DNA of 64,000 bases from JAUSIF01 sp040901465 (GTDB lineage: Bacteria; Pseudomonadota; Alphaproteobacteria; Rhizobiales; Xanthobacteraceae): NCBI GenBank assembly GCA_040901465.1, contig JBBDYN010000037.1, positions 1 to 64,000 of the forward strand. The letters run 5' to 3'. Both the position numbers and the translations under genes were made by a program. Shown here in pieces: positions 51,641 to 59,650 of the stretch (position 1 is its first letter; every line of letters begins with the position of its first letter). The notes below the pieces were generated by a model. That model saw only the letters and a program-made list of their open reading frames with translations. It searched no databases and had not been told where the DNA came from.

Positions 51641-51649
51641 GAAGAAATC

Positions 51650-51865
51650 TCAGATCAGGATCAGGAACGCGATCAGCGCGAGGCCGCCCATGGCCAGCCC
51701 CAGCGGCCGCCGGCGCGGATGTTGCGCGAAATATCGGCGCACCAGATCGCGATGAAGCTCATCGGCCGATTGATGCGCGCACGCGAGTGCGGAACCCGCC
51801 CGCTCGGCCGCTTCGTCGAGCCGGGCAAGATCGGAATGCAGGTTATGAGTCGCTCCCGGTGTCAT
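51650..51865 (-). CDS. Small tail-anchored-like membrane protein
   Basis: This 71-residue protein has a helical, charged N-terminal part (LARLDEAAERAGSALACAHQ, ELHRDLVRRYF), a basic PRRRP stretch and a C-terminal hydrophobic segment (LGLAMGGLALIAFLILI), so it is probably anchored by its C-terminus. No family is recognised. Composition and the start codon context are acceptable but there is no independent support. Confidence 0.5.
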   Translation of the reverse strand: MTPGATHNLHSDLARLDEAAERAGSALACAHQSADELHRDLVRRYFAQHPRRRPLGLAMGGLALIAFLILI

Positions 51866-52078
51866 GGTGCAAACCTAACGTCCGAATGGTTAACGAGTTC
51901 CGCTATGAGGAGATGGTCGCCGATCCTGGCTCATCATTGCGCGTCGCGGCGGGGCTATGCGGCCTTGAGGCGACGGAACCGCCCCTGCCGGCATCGGCGA
52001 TGACCGTGGATGCGCGGAACCTTATCGCGAATAATGGATGCCGTACTGAAAGCCCGAATCGCCGAGCGGTATCGCCTA

Positions 52079-53410
52079 CTACCTGCCGGATTGCATGGCG
52101 GCAGCGGGGCTTGCGGCACCGCCAACCTCGTCCACCGGAGCGACCGCCGGGCTCGGGACCAGTTCAAGCGGAACTGGCGCCAACCGGGACCCATCCGGCA
52201 ATTCCGCCGCCCGCATGTCCCTCCCGCCGCGCGCAGCACCCAGGCCGCGCTCGGAGTAGCCGTCGGCGATCTCGACCCGGTTGCGGCCACGCGCCTTGGC
52301 CACATAAAGCGCCTCATCCGCGCGCGTGAGCAGCGTTTCGATCTCGATGAGTTCCTCGGCGGACACCGTCGCGATGCCGACGCTGACGCTGACGCCGGCG
52401 TGCGCATCCGCGCTCCGATGACTGTTGGCGAAGCCGATCCGTATGCGCTCGGCGGTCGCGGCGGCGCTGCTCGTTTCCGCCCCGAACAGGACGGCACCGA
52501 ACTCCTCGCCGCCGAGACGGCCGAGCAGATCGGTCGAACGCAATTCCGACGCCGCGATGTCGGCGAACACGCGCAGGACGCGGTCGCCGACCGCATGGCC
52601 GTAGCGGTCGTTGATCGATTTGAAGCGATCGAGATCAAACAGAAGCGCGGATACCGGCTGCGGCACCCGCGAGCGCTGTTTCAGGCTGCGCATCGCGGTA
52701 TCGAGGAACGCACGCCGGTTGGCCAAGCCCGTGAGCGGATCGATCGTCGCCGCCACCTTGTGCTCGAGCTCGGTGCGCTCCTTCGCCATCGCAAGAAAGA
52801 CGAAAGCGGTTGCAATCATGTAGAGGAGCGACTCCAGCCCGATCACGCCGAACCACGCTGTCGAGAAGAACGCCTCGCTTTTCCCGCCCGGCATCAGCCA
52901 CGCGAGCGGCACCCGCGCGAGGTAGAGCGCGCCGTGCATCGACAGCATGATAATAAGGGGGAGCCTGGAAAGCAGATTCTCCTCGCGGCTGCGCCAGAAT
53001 TCGATCGCGGTGGCAAACGTGTAGAGCGCGATGATCATCGAGCTGAAGACGATGGGTCCGCGAGGCTCGGCCATGAAACCGCCGATCTGGCCGGCAAGCA
53101 ACCACGCGGCTGCCCCGCCGAAGATACCGATCAAGGAAACGCGATTTCCATCGAACAGACGCGCGCCGGTCCAGGTCATGCCGGCGGCAATGAACAGGAG
53201 CGCGTTCGAAACCTCGATCGACCAGAAACTCGGCACGCCATCGCGTAGCCCGATCAGCCAGACCGCGACGCAAGCGACCATGTGCGCACAGCCCCACCAC
53301 GCGAGCGACGAAATATTGCGGTGCTGATACCAAGCGTAGATCAGCAGGAATCCGAGCAATGCGGTGACCGCAATCGTCACCACAAACATCGTTTTGACGT
53401 CGAGTTCCAT
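52079..53410 (-). CDS. Membrane diguanylate cyclase (GGDEF), copy 1
   Basis: This 443-residue protein has an N-terminal membrane domain of about seven helices (residues 5-210), a linker and a GGDEF domain (about 222-390). The active motif is GGEEF at 300-304, with the RxxD inhibitory site RSTD at 291-294, so it should make cyclic di-GMP with product inhibition. The tail after 395 is Pro/Ala-rich. It shares the whole layout with the next gene, down to residue numbers of both motifs, and is 236 bp downstream of it. Confidence 0.92.
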   Translation of the reverse strand: MELDVKTMFVVTIAVTALLGFLLIYAWYQHRNISSLAWWGCAHMVACVAVWLIGLRDGVPSFWSIEVSNALLFIAAGMTWTGARLFDGNRVSLIGIFGGAAAWLLAGQIGGFMAEPRGPIVFSSMIIALYTFATAIEFWRSREENLLSRLPLIIMLSMHGALYLARVPLAWLMPGGKSEAFFSTAWFGVIGLESLLYMIATAFVFLAMAKERTELEHKVAATIDPLTGLANRRAFLDTAMRSLKQRSRVPQPVSALLFDLDRFKSINDRYGHAVGDRVLRVFADIAASELRSTDLLGRLGGEEFGAVLFGAETSSAAATAERIRIGFANSHRSADAHAGVSVSVGIATVSAEELIEIETLLTRADEALYVAKARGRNRVEIADGYSERGLGAARGGRDMRAAELPDGSRLAPVPLELVPSPAVAPVDEVGGAASPAAAMQSGR

Positions 53411-53646
53411 TGACTGGCCCGGACCCGGAAAAATGCGGTCGAGAAGTCGCCGCTGCGGCCGGAACTAAGCGCAGAAGCCGCTACGTTTCCGCTTCGAAGG
53501 TCGATAAAAATCGAGTCATCCGGCTTGCGGCGGCGGCCTCGCGGCGCCATTGCATTATTCTGGGACAGGAGGCGCGCGCGGCTCGCCCTCGAATTCGATG
53601 CGCGCGGTCGATTGATAAAATTCTAAGAAAATTCGCCGGAGCGTCG

Positions 53647-54939
53647 CTACGCCGCGGGCTTGATCGCCGCCCGCGCGGCCGCGATTGCCAGCGCGAGGTC
53701 ATTCGGAGCAAGCCTCGCATTGGCACGCCTGTCGACCACCACGTCAACGCGACTCTCGGCGGCCGGCGGCACGGCCCGTTCCTCCTCCGAGCCCGAAAGA
53801 ACGTAGCGATTTCGGCCGCTCGCCTTGGCCGCGTAGAGCGCCCTGTCGGCCTGCTCGAGCAAGACGTCGATATCGATATCAGGCTCCTCGGTCGCCGCTG
53901 CGCCGATGCTGACCGTGCCCGCGATCGGCAAACCATCGATTTCCACCGCCGCCGCTTCAAACGCGGCCCGCACGCGCTCGGCCGCCACCGCGGCCGAGAG
54001 CAGGCTCGTGCCGGGAAGGATAGCCGCGAATTCCTCGCCACCGAGCCGGCCGATGACGTCGGTCGCGCGCAAACGCGCCGCGGCGGTACGCGCAAAAGTC
54101 TGCAGTGCCCGGTCGCCTACCGCGTGTCCGAAGCGGTCGTTGATTTTTTTGAAGTGGTCGAGATCGAACATCAGTACCGACACCGGCTGTTTGTCCCACG
54201 CCATGCGACCAAGAATTCGCCGCCCCGCCTCCAGCAAAGCCCGGCGGTTGAAGATTTCCGTTAGGGGATCGATGGTGGCCGCGGTCCGATGGATGCGTTC
54301 GCTCCGCTCTTTCGCCATTGTCAAGATGATGAACGCGGTCGCGATCGCATAAAGAAGCGTTTCCAGCGCGAAGATCGCGAACCACCCGCCTGCGAAATCC
54401 GAGAATCGCAACTCGGAGGAGCTGAGCAGCACGATCGGAACCGGCAACAAGAAGACAAAGCCGTGCAATGCAAGCACCGCCATGGCCGGCCAACGCGACA
54501 TCAGCCGCTCTTTGCGTCCGCCCCACAATTCCCACGCGGTCAGCAACGTGTAGGTCGAAATCGCGACCGACGAGAGCACGATACGAGCCATATCGGACAC
54601 GGCAAAACCCGGCATCGTCAGCGCGATCAGCCAGGCGATCGCGCCGGCGAACATCCAAAACGGTTTTACCTCACGACCGTGAAACAGGCGCGCGCCGCTC
54701 CAAATGACGCCGCAAGCCACGAACAGGAGCGCGTTTCCGATCGCCATCGACAGTGCGTTAGAGAGCGAATCCTGCATCGTATAGATCGCAACCGAGACGC
54801 CGCCGATGAGGTAGGCGACGCCCCACCACGCGAGCGCGCGGATGCTGCGGTCCTGCACCCAGGCGAACAGCAGGAACAAGCCGAGGATCGTCGTCACGAA
54901 GATCGAGACGATGAATAGCGTCGGGACGTCGAGCAGCAT
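53647..54939 (-). CDS. Membrane diguanylate cyclase (GGDEF), copy 2
   Basis: This 430-residue paralogue of the neighbouring cyclase has seven predicted N-terminal helices, then GGEEF at 300-304 and I-site RATD at 291-294, followed by a shorter tail. The N-terminal sequences align without gaps (both have AWWG at 37-40 and GARLF at 82-86), so the pair arose by tandem duplication. The membrane sensor domain is not a family I can name. Confidence 0.92.
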   Translation of the reverse strand: MLLDVPTLFIVSIFVTTILGLFLLFAWVQDRSIRALAWWGVAYLIGGVSVAIYTMQDSLSNALSMAIGNALLFVACGVIWSGARLFHGREVKPFWMFAGAIAWLIALTMPGFAVSDMARIVLSSVAISTYTLLTAWELWGGRKERLMSRWPAMAVLALHGFVFLLPVPIVLLSSSELRFSDFAGGWFAIFALETLLYAIATAFIILTMAKERSERIHRTAATIDPLTEIFNRRALLEAGRRILGRMAWDKQPVSVLMFDLDHFKKINDRFGHAVGDRALQTFARTAAARLRATDVIGRLGGEEFAAILPGTSLLSAAVAAERVRAAFEAAAVEIDGLPIAGTVSIGAAATEEPDIDIDVLLEQADRALYAAKASGRNRYVLSGSEEERAVPPAAESRVDVVVDRRANARLAPNDLALAIAAARAAIKPAA

Positions 54940-55132
54940 TTACTTACACGGGTTGCGCAGGATCGGCGCAAGCCTGTCCGCGTCCCCTTGCGAACCGCTT
55001 TCCCGAAACGTTGCAATGCTACGGATTTTGCGCGCGCATTCGCCTAGCTGCATGCAGGCTTTGTGCGAGGTTTCATCAACGCCTCGGATTTTGCGCGAAA
55101 GCACGTCGAATGCGCATCGAAATCGCCTCGAA

Positions 55133-55166
55133 ACAAATAAAAAGAGCGCGGCAAGCCGCGCTCTTT
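55133..55166 (-). terminator. Rho-independent terminator of rplM-rpsI
   Basis: On the minus strand AAAGAGCGCGG-cttg-CCGCGCTCTTT (11-bp stem) continues into TTATTTG. It starts 24 bp after the rpsI stop. Confidence 0.9.
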
Positions 55167-55189
55167 GTCTCGGTTCCGGGTTCCGCGCG

Positions 55190-55666
55190 TCAGCGCTTGG
55201 AGAACTGGAAGCTCCGGCGCGCTTTCTTGCGACCGTATTTCTTGCGTTCCACGACGCGCGAGTCGCGGGTCATGTATCCCCCCTTCTTGAGGACGCCGCG
55301 CAGGTCCGGCTCGTAGAAAGTGAGCGCCTTCGAAATGCCGTGACGGAGCGCGCCGGCCTGCCCGGACAGCCCGCCGCCCGACACCGTGCATTCGATGTCG
55401 AATTGACCCGCACGATTGGCCACCGCGAACGGCTGCTGGATCAGCATACGCAACACCGGCCGCGCGAAATAGGTCTCGATGGTTTTCGTATTGATCACGA
55501 TCTTGCCGGAACCCGGCTTTAGCCAAACGCGTGCCACCGCGTTTTTGCGCTTGCCCGTGGCATACGCGCGGCCTTGCTTGTCGAGCTTCTGGACGCGCTT
55601 CGGCGCTTCCGGCGTCGCCGGCTTCAGCGCCGCCAAACCTTCGAGCGACTGGACCGTGTCGGCCAT
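55190..55666 (-). CDS. rpsI: Small ribosomal subunit protein S9
   Basis: S9 reaches into the P site with its C-terminal tail, here ending RRSFQFSKR. The 158-residue protein has an N-terminal extension of about 25 residues before the core (YATGKRKNAVARVWLKPGSG). GGLSGQAGALRHGISKAL and RDSRVVERKKYGRKKARR are typical. Its ATG overlaps the rplM stop as TAATG. Confidence 0.97.
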   Translation of the reverse strand: MADTVQSLEGLAALKPATPEAPKRVQKLDKQGRAYATGKRKNAVARVWLKPGSGKIVINTKTIETYFARPVLRMLIQQPFAVANRAGQFDIECTVSGGGLSGQAGALRHGISKALTFYEPDLRGVLKKGGYMTRDSRVVERKKYGRKKARRSFQFSKR

Positions 55667-56130
55667 TACGCGCTCCTCGTGTTTTTACGATTCATGGAAG
55701 CGACATCGAGCCGCTCGGGCTGCTGCGCTTCGTGCGGATGCTGGGAACCCTTGTAGACGCGGAGATTTCCGAACTGCTTGCGCGCAAGCGGCCCCTCGTC
55801 AAGCATGCGCTCCACGGCCTTCTCGATCACGCGCTCGGGAAATTTTCCCTCGAGAATGAACTTCGCTTTGCGTTCCTTGATGCCGCCGGGATAGCCGGTG
55901 TGATGGTGATAGACCTTCTGCTCGAGCTTGCGGCCCGTCAGCACCACCTTCTCGGCGTTGATGACCACGACGTTGTCGCCGCAATCGACGTGCGGCGTGT
56001 AATTCGGGCGGTGCTTGCCGCGCAAGCGGTTTGCGATCACCGTCGCGAGCCGGCCCACGACGAGGCCCGATGCGTCGACCAGCACCCATTTCTTTACGAT
56101 TTCGGCCGGCTTGGCTACGAAGGTTTTCAT
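55666..56130 (-). CDS. rplM: Large ribosomal subunit protein L13
   Basis: The ATG at 56130 gives 154 residues starting MKTFVAKPAEIVKKWVLVDA, the usual length. Core motifs: GRLATVIANRLRGKHRPNYT, VVVINAEKVVLTGRK and HHTGYPGGIKER. The end is coupled to rpsI by TAATG. The 125 bp upstream are strikingly AT-rich for this genome (56205-56255) and probably hold the promoter. Confidence 0.97.
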   Translation of the reverse strand: MKTFVAKPAEIVKKWVLVDASGLVVGRLATVIANRLRGKHRPNYTPHVDCGDNVVVINAEKVVLTGRKLEQKVYHHHTGYPGGIKERKAKFILEGKFPERVIEKAVERMLDEGPLARKQFGNLRVYKGSQHPHEAQQPERLDVASMNRKNTRSA

Positions 56131-56255
56131 GGCGCGTCCGTCAATGCGGGCTTGAGAACGCGCGCTTCTAGACGTGCGGCCGCGCGGCGTCAATCGACCA
56201 TTGCCGAATATAGATGAACAATTACAATAGTTTATAATTATGGTAATTTAGCACC

Positions 56256-56705
56256 TTAGGCTAAATCACCCTTTTCCGGTGGGATTGAGTAAGTCGCGAC
56301 GCAGTGCGCAACCAGTTCGTCGCTCGACGCGGCATGCACCGCCACCTCGCCCACTGCGAGCCGCTTGCCGAGCTTGAGCAATTTGCAGTCGGCGATGAGA
56401 TCGCCTGGCTCCGGTTTGCGCAGGAAGTTGATCGAGAGATTGGTTGTCACCGCGAGCGCCACCGGGCCAATCATGGCGAGGATCGCGACGTACATCGCGG
56501 CGTCGCAGAGCGCCATCATGGCCGGGCCGGATACCGTGCCGCCCGGCCGCAACTGCGCGTCACGGGCCGCGAGCCGCACCCGCGCCGTGCCCGGCCCTAC
56601 GGCCTCGATCTTGTGCGGCGTTCCGGGCCCGAAGCCCTGCGGAAACTCGCGCGCGAGAAAGGCCCTGAGCTCGGCAACGGTCATTTTCGTTGCGGACGCG
56701 TGCAT
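56256..56705 (-). CDS. PaaI-family hotdog thioesterase
   Basis: The 149-residue protein from the ATG at 56705 (preceded by AGGGGAG) has a single hotdog domain: RPGGTVSGPAMMALCDAAMYVA and NLSINFLRKPEPGDLIADCK. The family hydrolyses aryl- or medium acyl-CoA thioesters, but the substrate is not readable. It is divergent from the enoyl-CoA hydratase homologue with a 76-bp spacer. A longer frame upstream overlaps that gene and is rejected. Confidence 0.85.
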   Translation of the reverse strand: MHASATKMTVAELRAFLAREFPQGFGPGTPHKIEAVGPGTARVRLAARDAQLRPGGTVSGPAMMALCDAAMYVAILAMIGPVALAVTTNLSINFLRKPEPGDLIADCKLLKLGKRLAVGEVAVHAASSDELVAHCVATYSIPPEKGDLA

Positions 56706-56781
56706 GGTTGCTCCCCTGCCAGCGCATTCGCGTCCGGCCCCGCTTCGGATAATATGACAGCGCGGAAACGCAAGGAAACAA

Positions 56782-57606
56782 ATGTCGAAGCCCGCAACCG
56801 CCCGGCGCGCCGCGTCCGCGTCCGTCCTCTTGCGCGAAGACCGCGCAGGCATCGCGCTGCTCGTACTGAATCGGCCCACGGCGAGCAACGCGCTTTCGGA
56901 AGCCTTGCTCGACGCGCTTGGCGAAGCCTTCGCCTCGATCCGCGATGACCGGGCTGTGCGCGCGCTGGTGCTTGCGGCGAACGGTCCTGCTTTCTGTGCC
57001 GGTCACGATCTCAAGGAGTTGACGTCGCACCGCAACGACCGCGATCGCGGCCGCGCCTATTTCGAGAAAATGTTCGAGCAAAGCGGCGCCCTGACGCAAG
57101 CGATCGTAAGCTTGCCGCAGCCGGTGATCGCTTCGGTCCAGGGCATGGCGACCGCGGCCGGCTGCCAGCTCGTCGCCGCCTGCGATCTCGTGGTGGCGAC
57201 TGAGGCCGCGCGTTTCTGCACGCCGGGCGTCGATATCGGCCTCTTCTGCTCGACGCCCGCGGTCACGCTTTCGCGCAAGGTCGCGTGGAATCACGCCATG
57301 GAAATGCTGCTGACGGCCGAGCCGATTTCCGCCGCCCGCGCCCGCGAAATCGGGCTCGTCAATCGCATCGTCCCGCAAGGCCGCGAGCGCGAGGAAGCCT
57401 TCTCGCTTGCCCGCACGATCGCATCGAAGTCTTCCCACGTGCAGAAGCTCGGCAAGGAAGCTTTCTATCGGCAGGGCAAGATGGATTTCGCCGAGGCATT
57501 CGCCTACGCGAACGCCGTCATGGCCGAAAACATGCTGGCGCACGACGCCGAAGAAGGCATCGGCGCCTTCGTGGAGAAGCGCGCGCCGAAATGGGAAGAC
57601 CGGTGA
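56782..57606 (+). CDS. Enoyl-CoA hydratase/isomerase family protein lacking catalytic glutamates
   Basis: This 274-residue crotonase-fold protein retains the CoA-binding and oxyanion-hole segments (AFCAGHDLKEL; GMATAAGCQL) but has Gln129 and Gly149 where classical hydratases carry the two catalytic glutamates (GCEL and PEI). It resembles the ECHDC3 group. It is probably not a 2-enoyl-CoA hydratase; the activity is unknown. Its stop overlaps the GTG start of the CoA-binding protein gene (GTGA). Confidence 0.85.
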   Translation: MSKPATARRAASASVLLREDRAGIALLVLNRPTASNALSEALLDALGEAFASIRDDRAVRALVLAANGPAFCAGHDLKELTSHRNDRDRGRAYFEKMFEQSGALTQAIVSLPQPVIASVQGMATAAGCQLVAACDLVVATEAARFCTPGVDIGLFCSTPAVTLSRKVAWNHAMEMLLTAEPISAARAREIGLVNRIVPQGREREEAFSLARTIASKSSHVQKLGKEAFYRQGKMDFAEAFAYANAVMAENMLAHDAEEGIGAFVEKRAPKWEDR

Positions 57607-58139
57607 GCCACGAAAATTACCTCGACGCATTCATCCGCGGCATCCTCGACTCCGTGAAGACAATTGCCGTTGTCGGCGCGAGCCATGGCGACGACAAGCC
57701 GAGCATGTTCGTCGTGAAGTATCTCAGCGAGCGCGGCTATCGCGTCTTCCCGATCAATCCTGGCCGCGCCGGCAAGCTTGTCGCCCGCAACACGGTCTAT
57801 GCGCGCCTCAAGGACGTGCCGGAGCCGATCGACATGGTCGATGTGTTCCGCCGCGCAGACCGCGTCGGCGAGATCCTCGACGAAGCGCTCGAACTTTCTC
57901 CGCGCCCAAGAGTCTTCTGGATGCAGCTCGGCGTGAAGAACGAGGAAGTCGCCGTCCGCGCCGAGGCGGCCGGCATGACGGTGGTGATGAACCGCTGCCC
58001 CAAGATCGAATACGGACGCCTTTCGCGCGAGATCAACTGGGCCGGCGTCAATACGCGCACCCTGTCATCGAAGAAGCCGCGGCGCCTCGCCGGCGGCTTC
58101 CAGAGGCTTCAACTCGGTCCCGGCAAACCGACCCGTTGA
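57603..58139 (+). CDS. CoA-binding protein (YccU family)
   Basis: The 178-residue product starts at a GTG (57603) overlapping the previous stop, VSHENYLDAFIRGILDSVKT. It has a single Rossmann-type CoA-binding domain (VKTIAVVGASHGDDKPSMFV; GYRVFPINPG; DMVDVFRRAD; VFWMQLGVKNEE; NRCPKIEYGR). Members are small CoA-binding proteins with no assigned reaction. It is coupled to the crotonase homologue. Confidence 0.9.
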   Translation: MSHENYLDAFIRGILDSVKTIAVVGASHGDDKPSMFVVKYLSERGYRVFPINPGRAGKLVARNTVYARLKDVPEPIDMVDVFRRADRVGEILDEALELSPRPRVFWMQLGVKNEEVAVRAEAAGMTVVMNRCPKIEYGRLSREINWAGVNTRTLSSKKPRRLAGGFQRLQLGPGKPTR

Positions 58140-58171
58140 CGCTCCCGGCCCACCAGCATAAATAACGTGAA

Positions 58172-58193
58172 ATTTCCGATTTTAGTCGGAAAT
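58172..58193. promoter_or_regulatory. Candidate operator palindrome upstream of metY
   Basis: ATTTCCGA-ttttag-TCGGAAAT, a perfect 8-bp inverted repeat with a 6-base centre, 20 bp before the start codon of the sulfhydrylase gene. The AT-rich palindrome stands out from the GC-rich surroundings. It is more like a protein operator (e.g. of an Rrf2-type or other winged-helix regulator) than a terminator, because no T-run follows and it abuts the gene start. The regulator is unknown. Confidence 0.55.
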
Positions 58194-58213
58194 CACAGAC
58201 AATAGGTGGAAAA

Positions 58214-59527
58214 ATGGACAAGTCGGCCAAGGACCGCCCTGCGGCTTCCGAGCAGCGCGAGCCCGGCTTCGCCACCCTCTCCGTCCACGCCGGCGCGCAG
58301 CCCGACCCGACCACGGGCGCACGCGCGACGCCGATCTACCAGACCACCTCGTTCGTGTTCGACGACGTCGAGCACGCGGCCCAACTCTTCGGCTTGCAAA
58401 CCTTCGGCAACATCTACAGCCGCGTCGGCAACCCGACTTGCAACGTGCTCGAAGAACGCGTGGCCGCGCTCGAGGGCGGCACGGCGTCACTTTCGGTCGC
58501 GTCCGGCCACGCTGCGCAAATGAACGTCTTTCACTTGCTGATGATGCCAGGCGACGAGTTCGTCGCCGCGAAGAAGCTCTATGGCGGCTCCATCAACCAG
58601 TTCAATCACTCGTTCAAGAGTTTCGGCTGGAACGTGCGCTGGGCCGACCCCGACGATCTCTCCAGCTTCGAAAGCGCGATCACGCCGAAGACGAAACTGA
58701 TCTTCATCGAGTCGATCGCGAACCCCGGCGGGATCGTCATGGACATCGAAGGGATTGCGCGCATCGCCCAGAAAGCGAACATCCCGCTCATCGTCGACAA
58801 CACGCTGGCCACACCCTACCTCTGCCGGCCGTTCGATTTCGGCGCCGACATCATCGTGCATTCGGCGACGAAGTTTCTCGGCGGGCACGGCAATTCGATC
58901 GGCGGGCTCCTCGTCGACGGCGGCAAGTTCAAGTGGGCGGACGACGACCGCTATCCGATGGTCTCCAAGCCGCGACCCGAATACCAGGGCATCGTCATGG
59001 CCCAGACCTTCGGAAATTTTGGCTTCGCGATGGCGGCACGCTTCCTGTCGCTGCGCGATCTCGGCCCCGCGCTCTCCCCCTTCAATGCGTTCCTGATCAT
59101 CACCGGCATCGAAACGCTGCCGCTGCGCATGCAAAAGCATTGCGACAACGCGCTCGCGGTCGCGAAATTCCTCCTTGGCCACCGGCAGGTCGCGTGGGTC
59201 AGCTACGCCGGTCTGCCGAACGACCGCTATCACGCGCTCGCGCGGAAATACTGCCCCAGGGGCGCGGGCGCCGTGCTGACGTTCGGCCTCAAGGGCGGCT
59301 ACGATGCCGGTGTCGATCTCATTTCCGGCGTGAACCTGTTTTCGCACCTCGCCAACATCGGCGACACGCGCTCGCTCATTCTTCACCCCGCATCCACGAC
59401 CCACCGGCAGCTCTCTGACGAGCAGAAAGTCGCCGCCGGAGCGGGACCGGACGTGGTGCGGCTTTCGATTGGGATCGAGGACGTGGAAGATCTGATCGCC
59501 GATCTCGATCAGGGATTGGCGGCCTAG
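58214..59527 (+). CDS. metY: O-acetylhomoserine sulfhydrylase (PLP-dependent)
   Basis: This 437-residue Cys/Met metabolism PLP enzyme has the Schiff-base lysine K220 in VHSATKFLGGHG, plus SRVGNPTCNVLEERVAALEG and DNTLATPYLCRPFDFGAD. Length and motifs (e.g. the DAGVDLISGVNLFSHLANIG insert) match the MetY type that makes homocysteine from O-acetylhomoserine and sulfide; MetZ/MetB types are about 400 residues. A GGTGG ribosome-binding site precedes the ATG. Confidence 0.92.
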   Translation: MDKSAKDRPAASEQREPGFATLSVHAGAQPDPTTGARATPIYQTTSFVFDDVEHAAQLFGLQTFGNIYSRVGNPTCNVLEERVAALEGGTASLSVASGHAAQMNVFHLLMMPGDEFVAAKKLYGGSINQFNHSFKSFGWNVRWADPDDLSSFESAITPKTKLIFIESIANPGGIVMDIEGIARIAQKANIPLIVDNTLATPYLCRPFDFGADIIVHSATKFLGGHGNSIGGLLVDGGKFKWADDDRYPMVSKPRPEYQGIVMAQTFGNFGFAMAARFLSLRDLGPALSPFNAFLIITGIETLPLRMQKHCDNALAVAKFLLGHRQVAWVSYAGLPNDRYHALARKYCPRGAGAVLTFGLKGGYDAGVDLISGVNLFSHLANIGDTRSLILHPASTTHRQLSDEQKVAAGAGPDVVRLSIGIEDVEDLIADLDQGLAA

Positions 59528-59531
59528 CAAC

Positions 59532-59650
59532 TGTCATCCCGGGGCGCGAGCGAAGCAAGGGAACCCGAAATCCATGAACACCGAATGCTGTTGTCACCGG
59601 TAGTGTTCTTGGATTCCGGACTCGCCGCTGCGCGGCGCCCCGGAATGACA
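59532..59650. repeat. Intergenic palindromic element fused to the 3' end of ctaA
   Basis: About 119 bp. Outer arms TGTCATCCCGG and CCGGAATGACA pair, and the interior includes GCGAGCG and CGAAATCC/GGATTCCGG pairs. It is a different palindromic family from the GGGCTTGACCC units. Half of it is coding: ctaA reads from 59650 into the element and stops at 59594. Confidence 0.8.

Noticed and set aside
56205..56255. AT-rich stretch as a sign of horizontal transfer
   Set aside because: It is only about 50 bp, lies directly upstream of rplM, and is better explained as a ribosomal protein promoter region.
58140..58213. SAM-II riboswitch upstream of metY
   Set aside because: The leader is only 74 bp and lacks the conserved pseudoknot strands; a plain palindrome is present instead.
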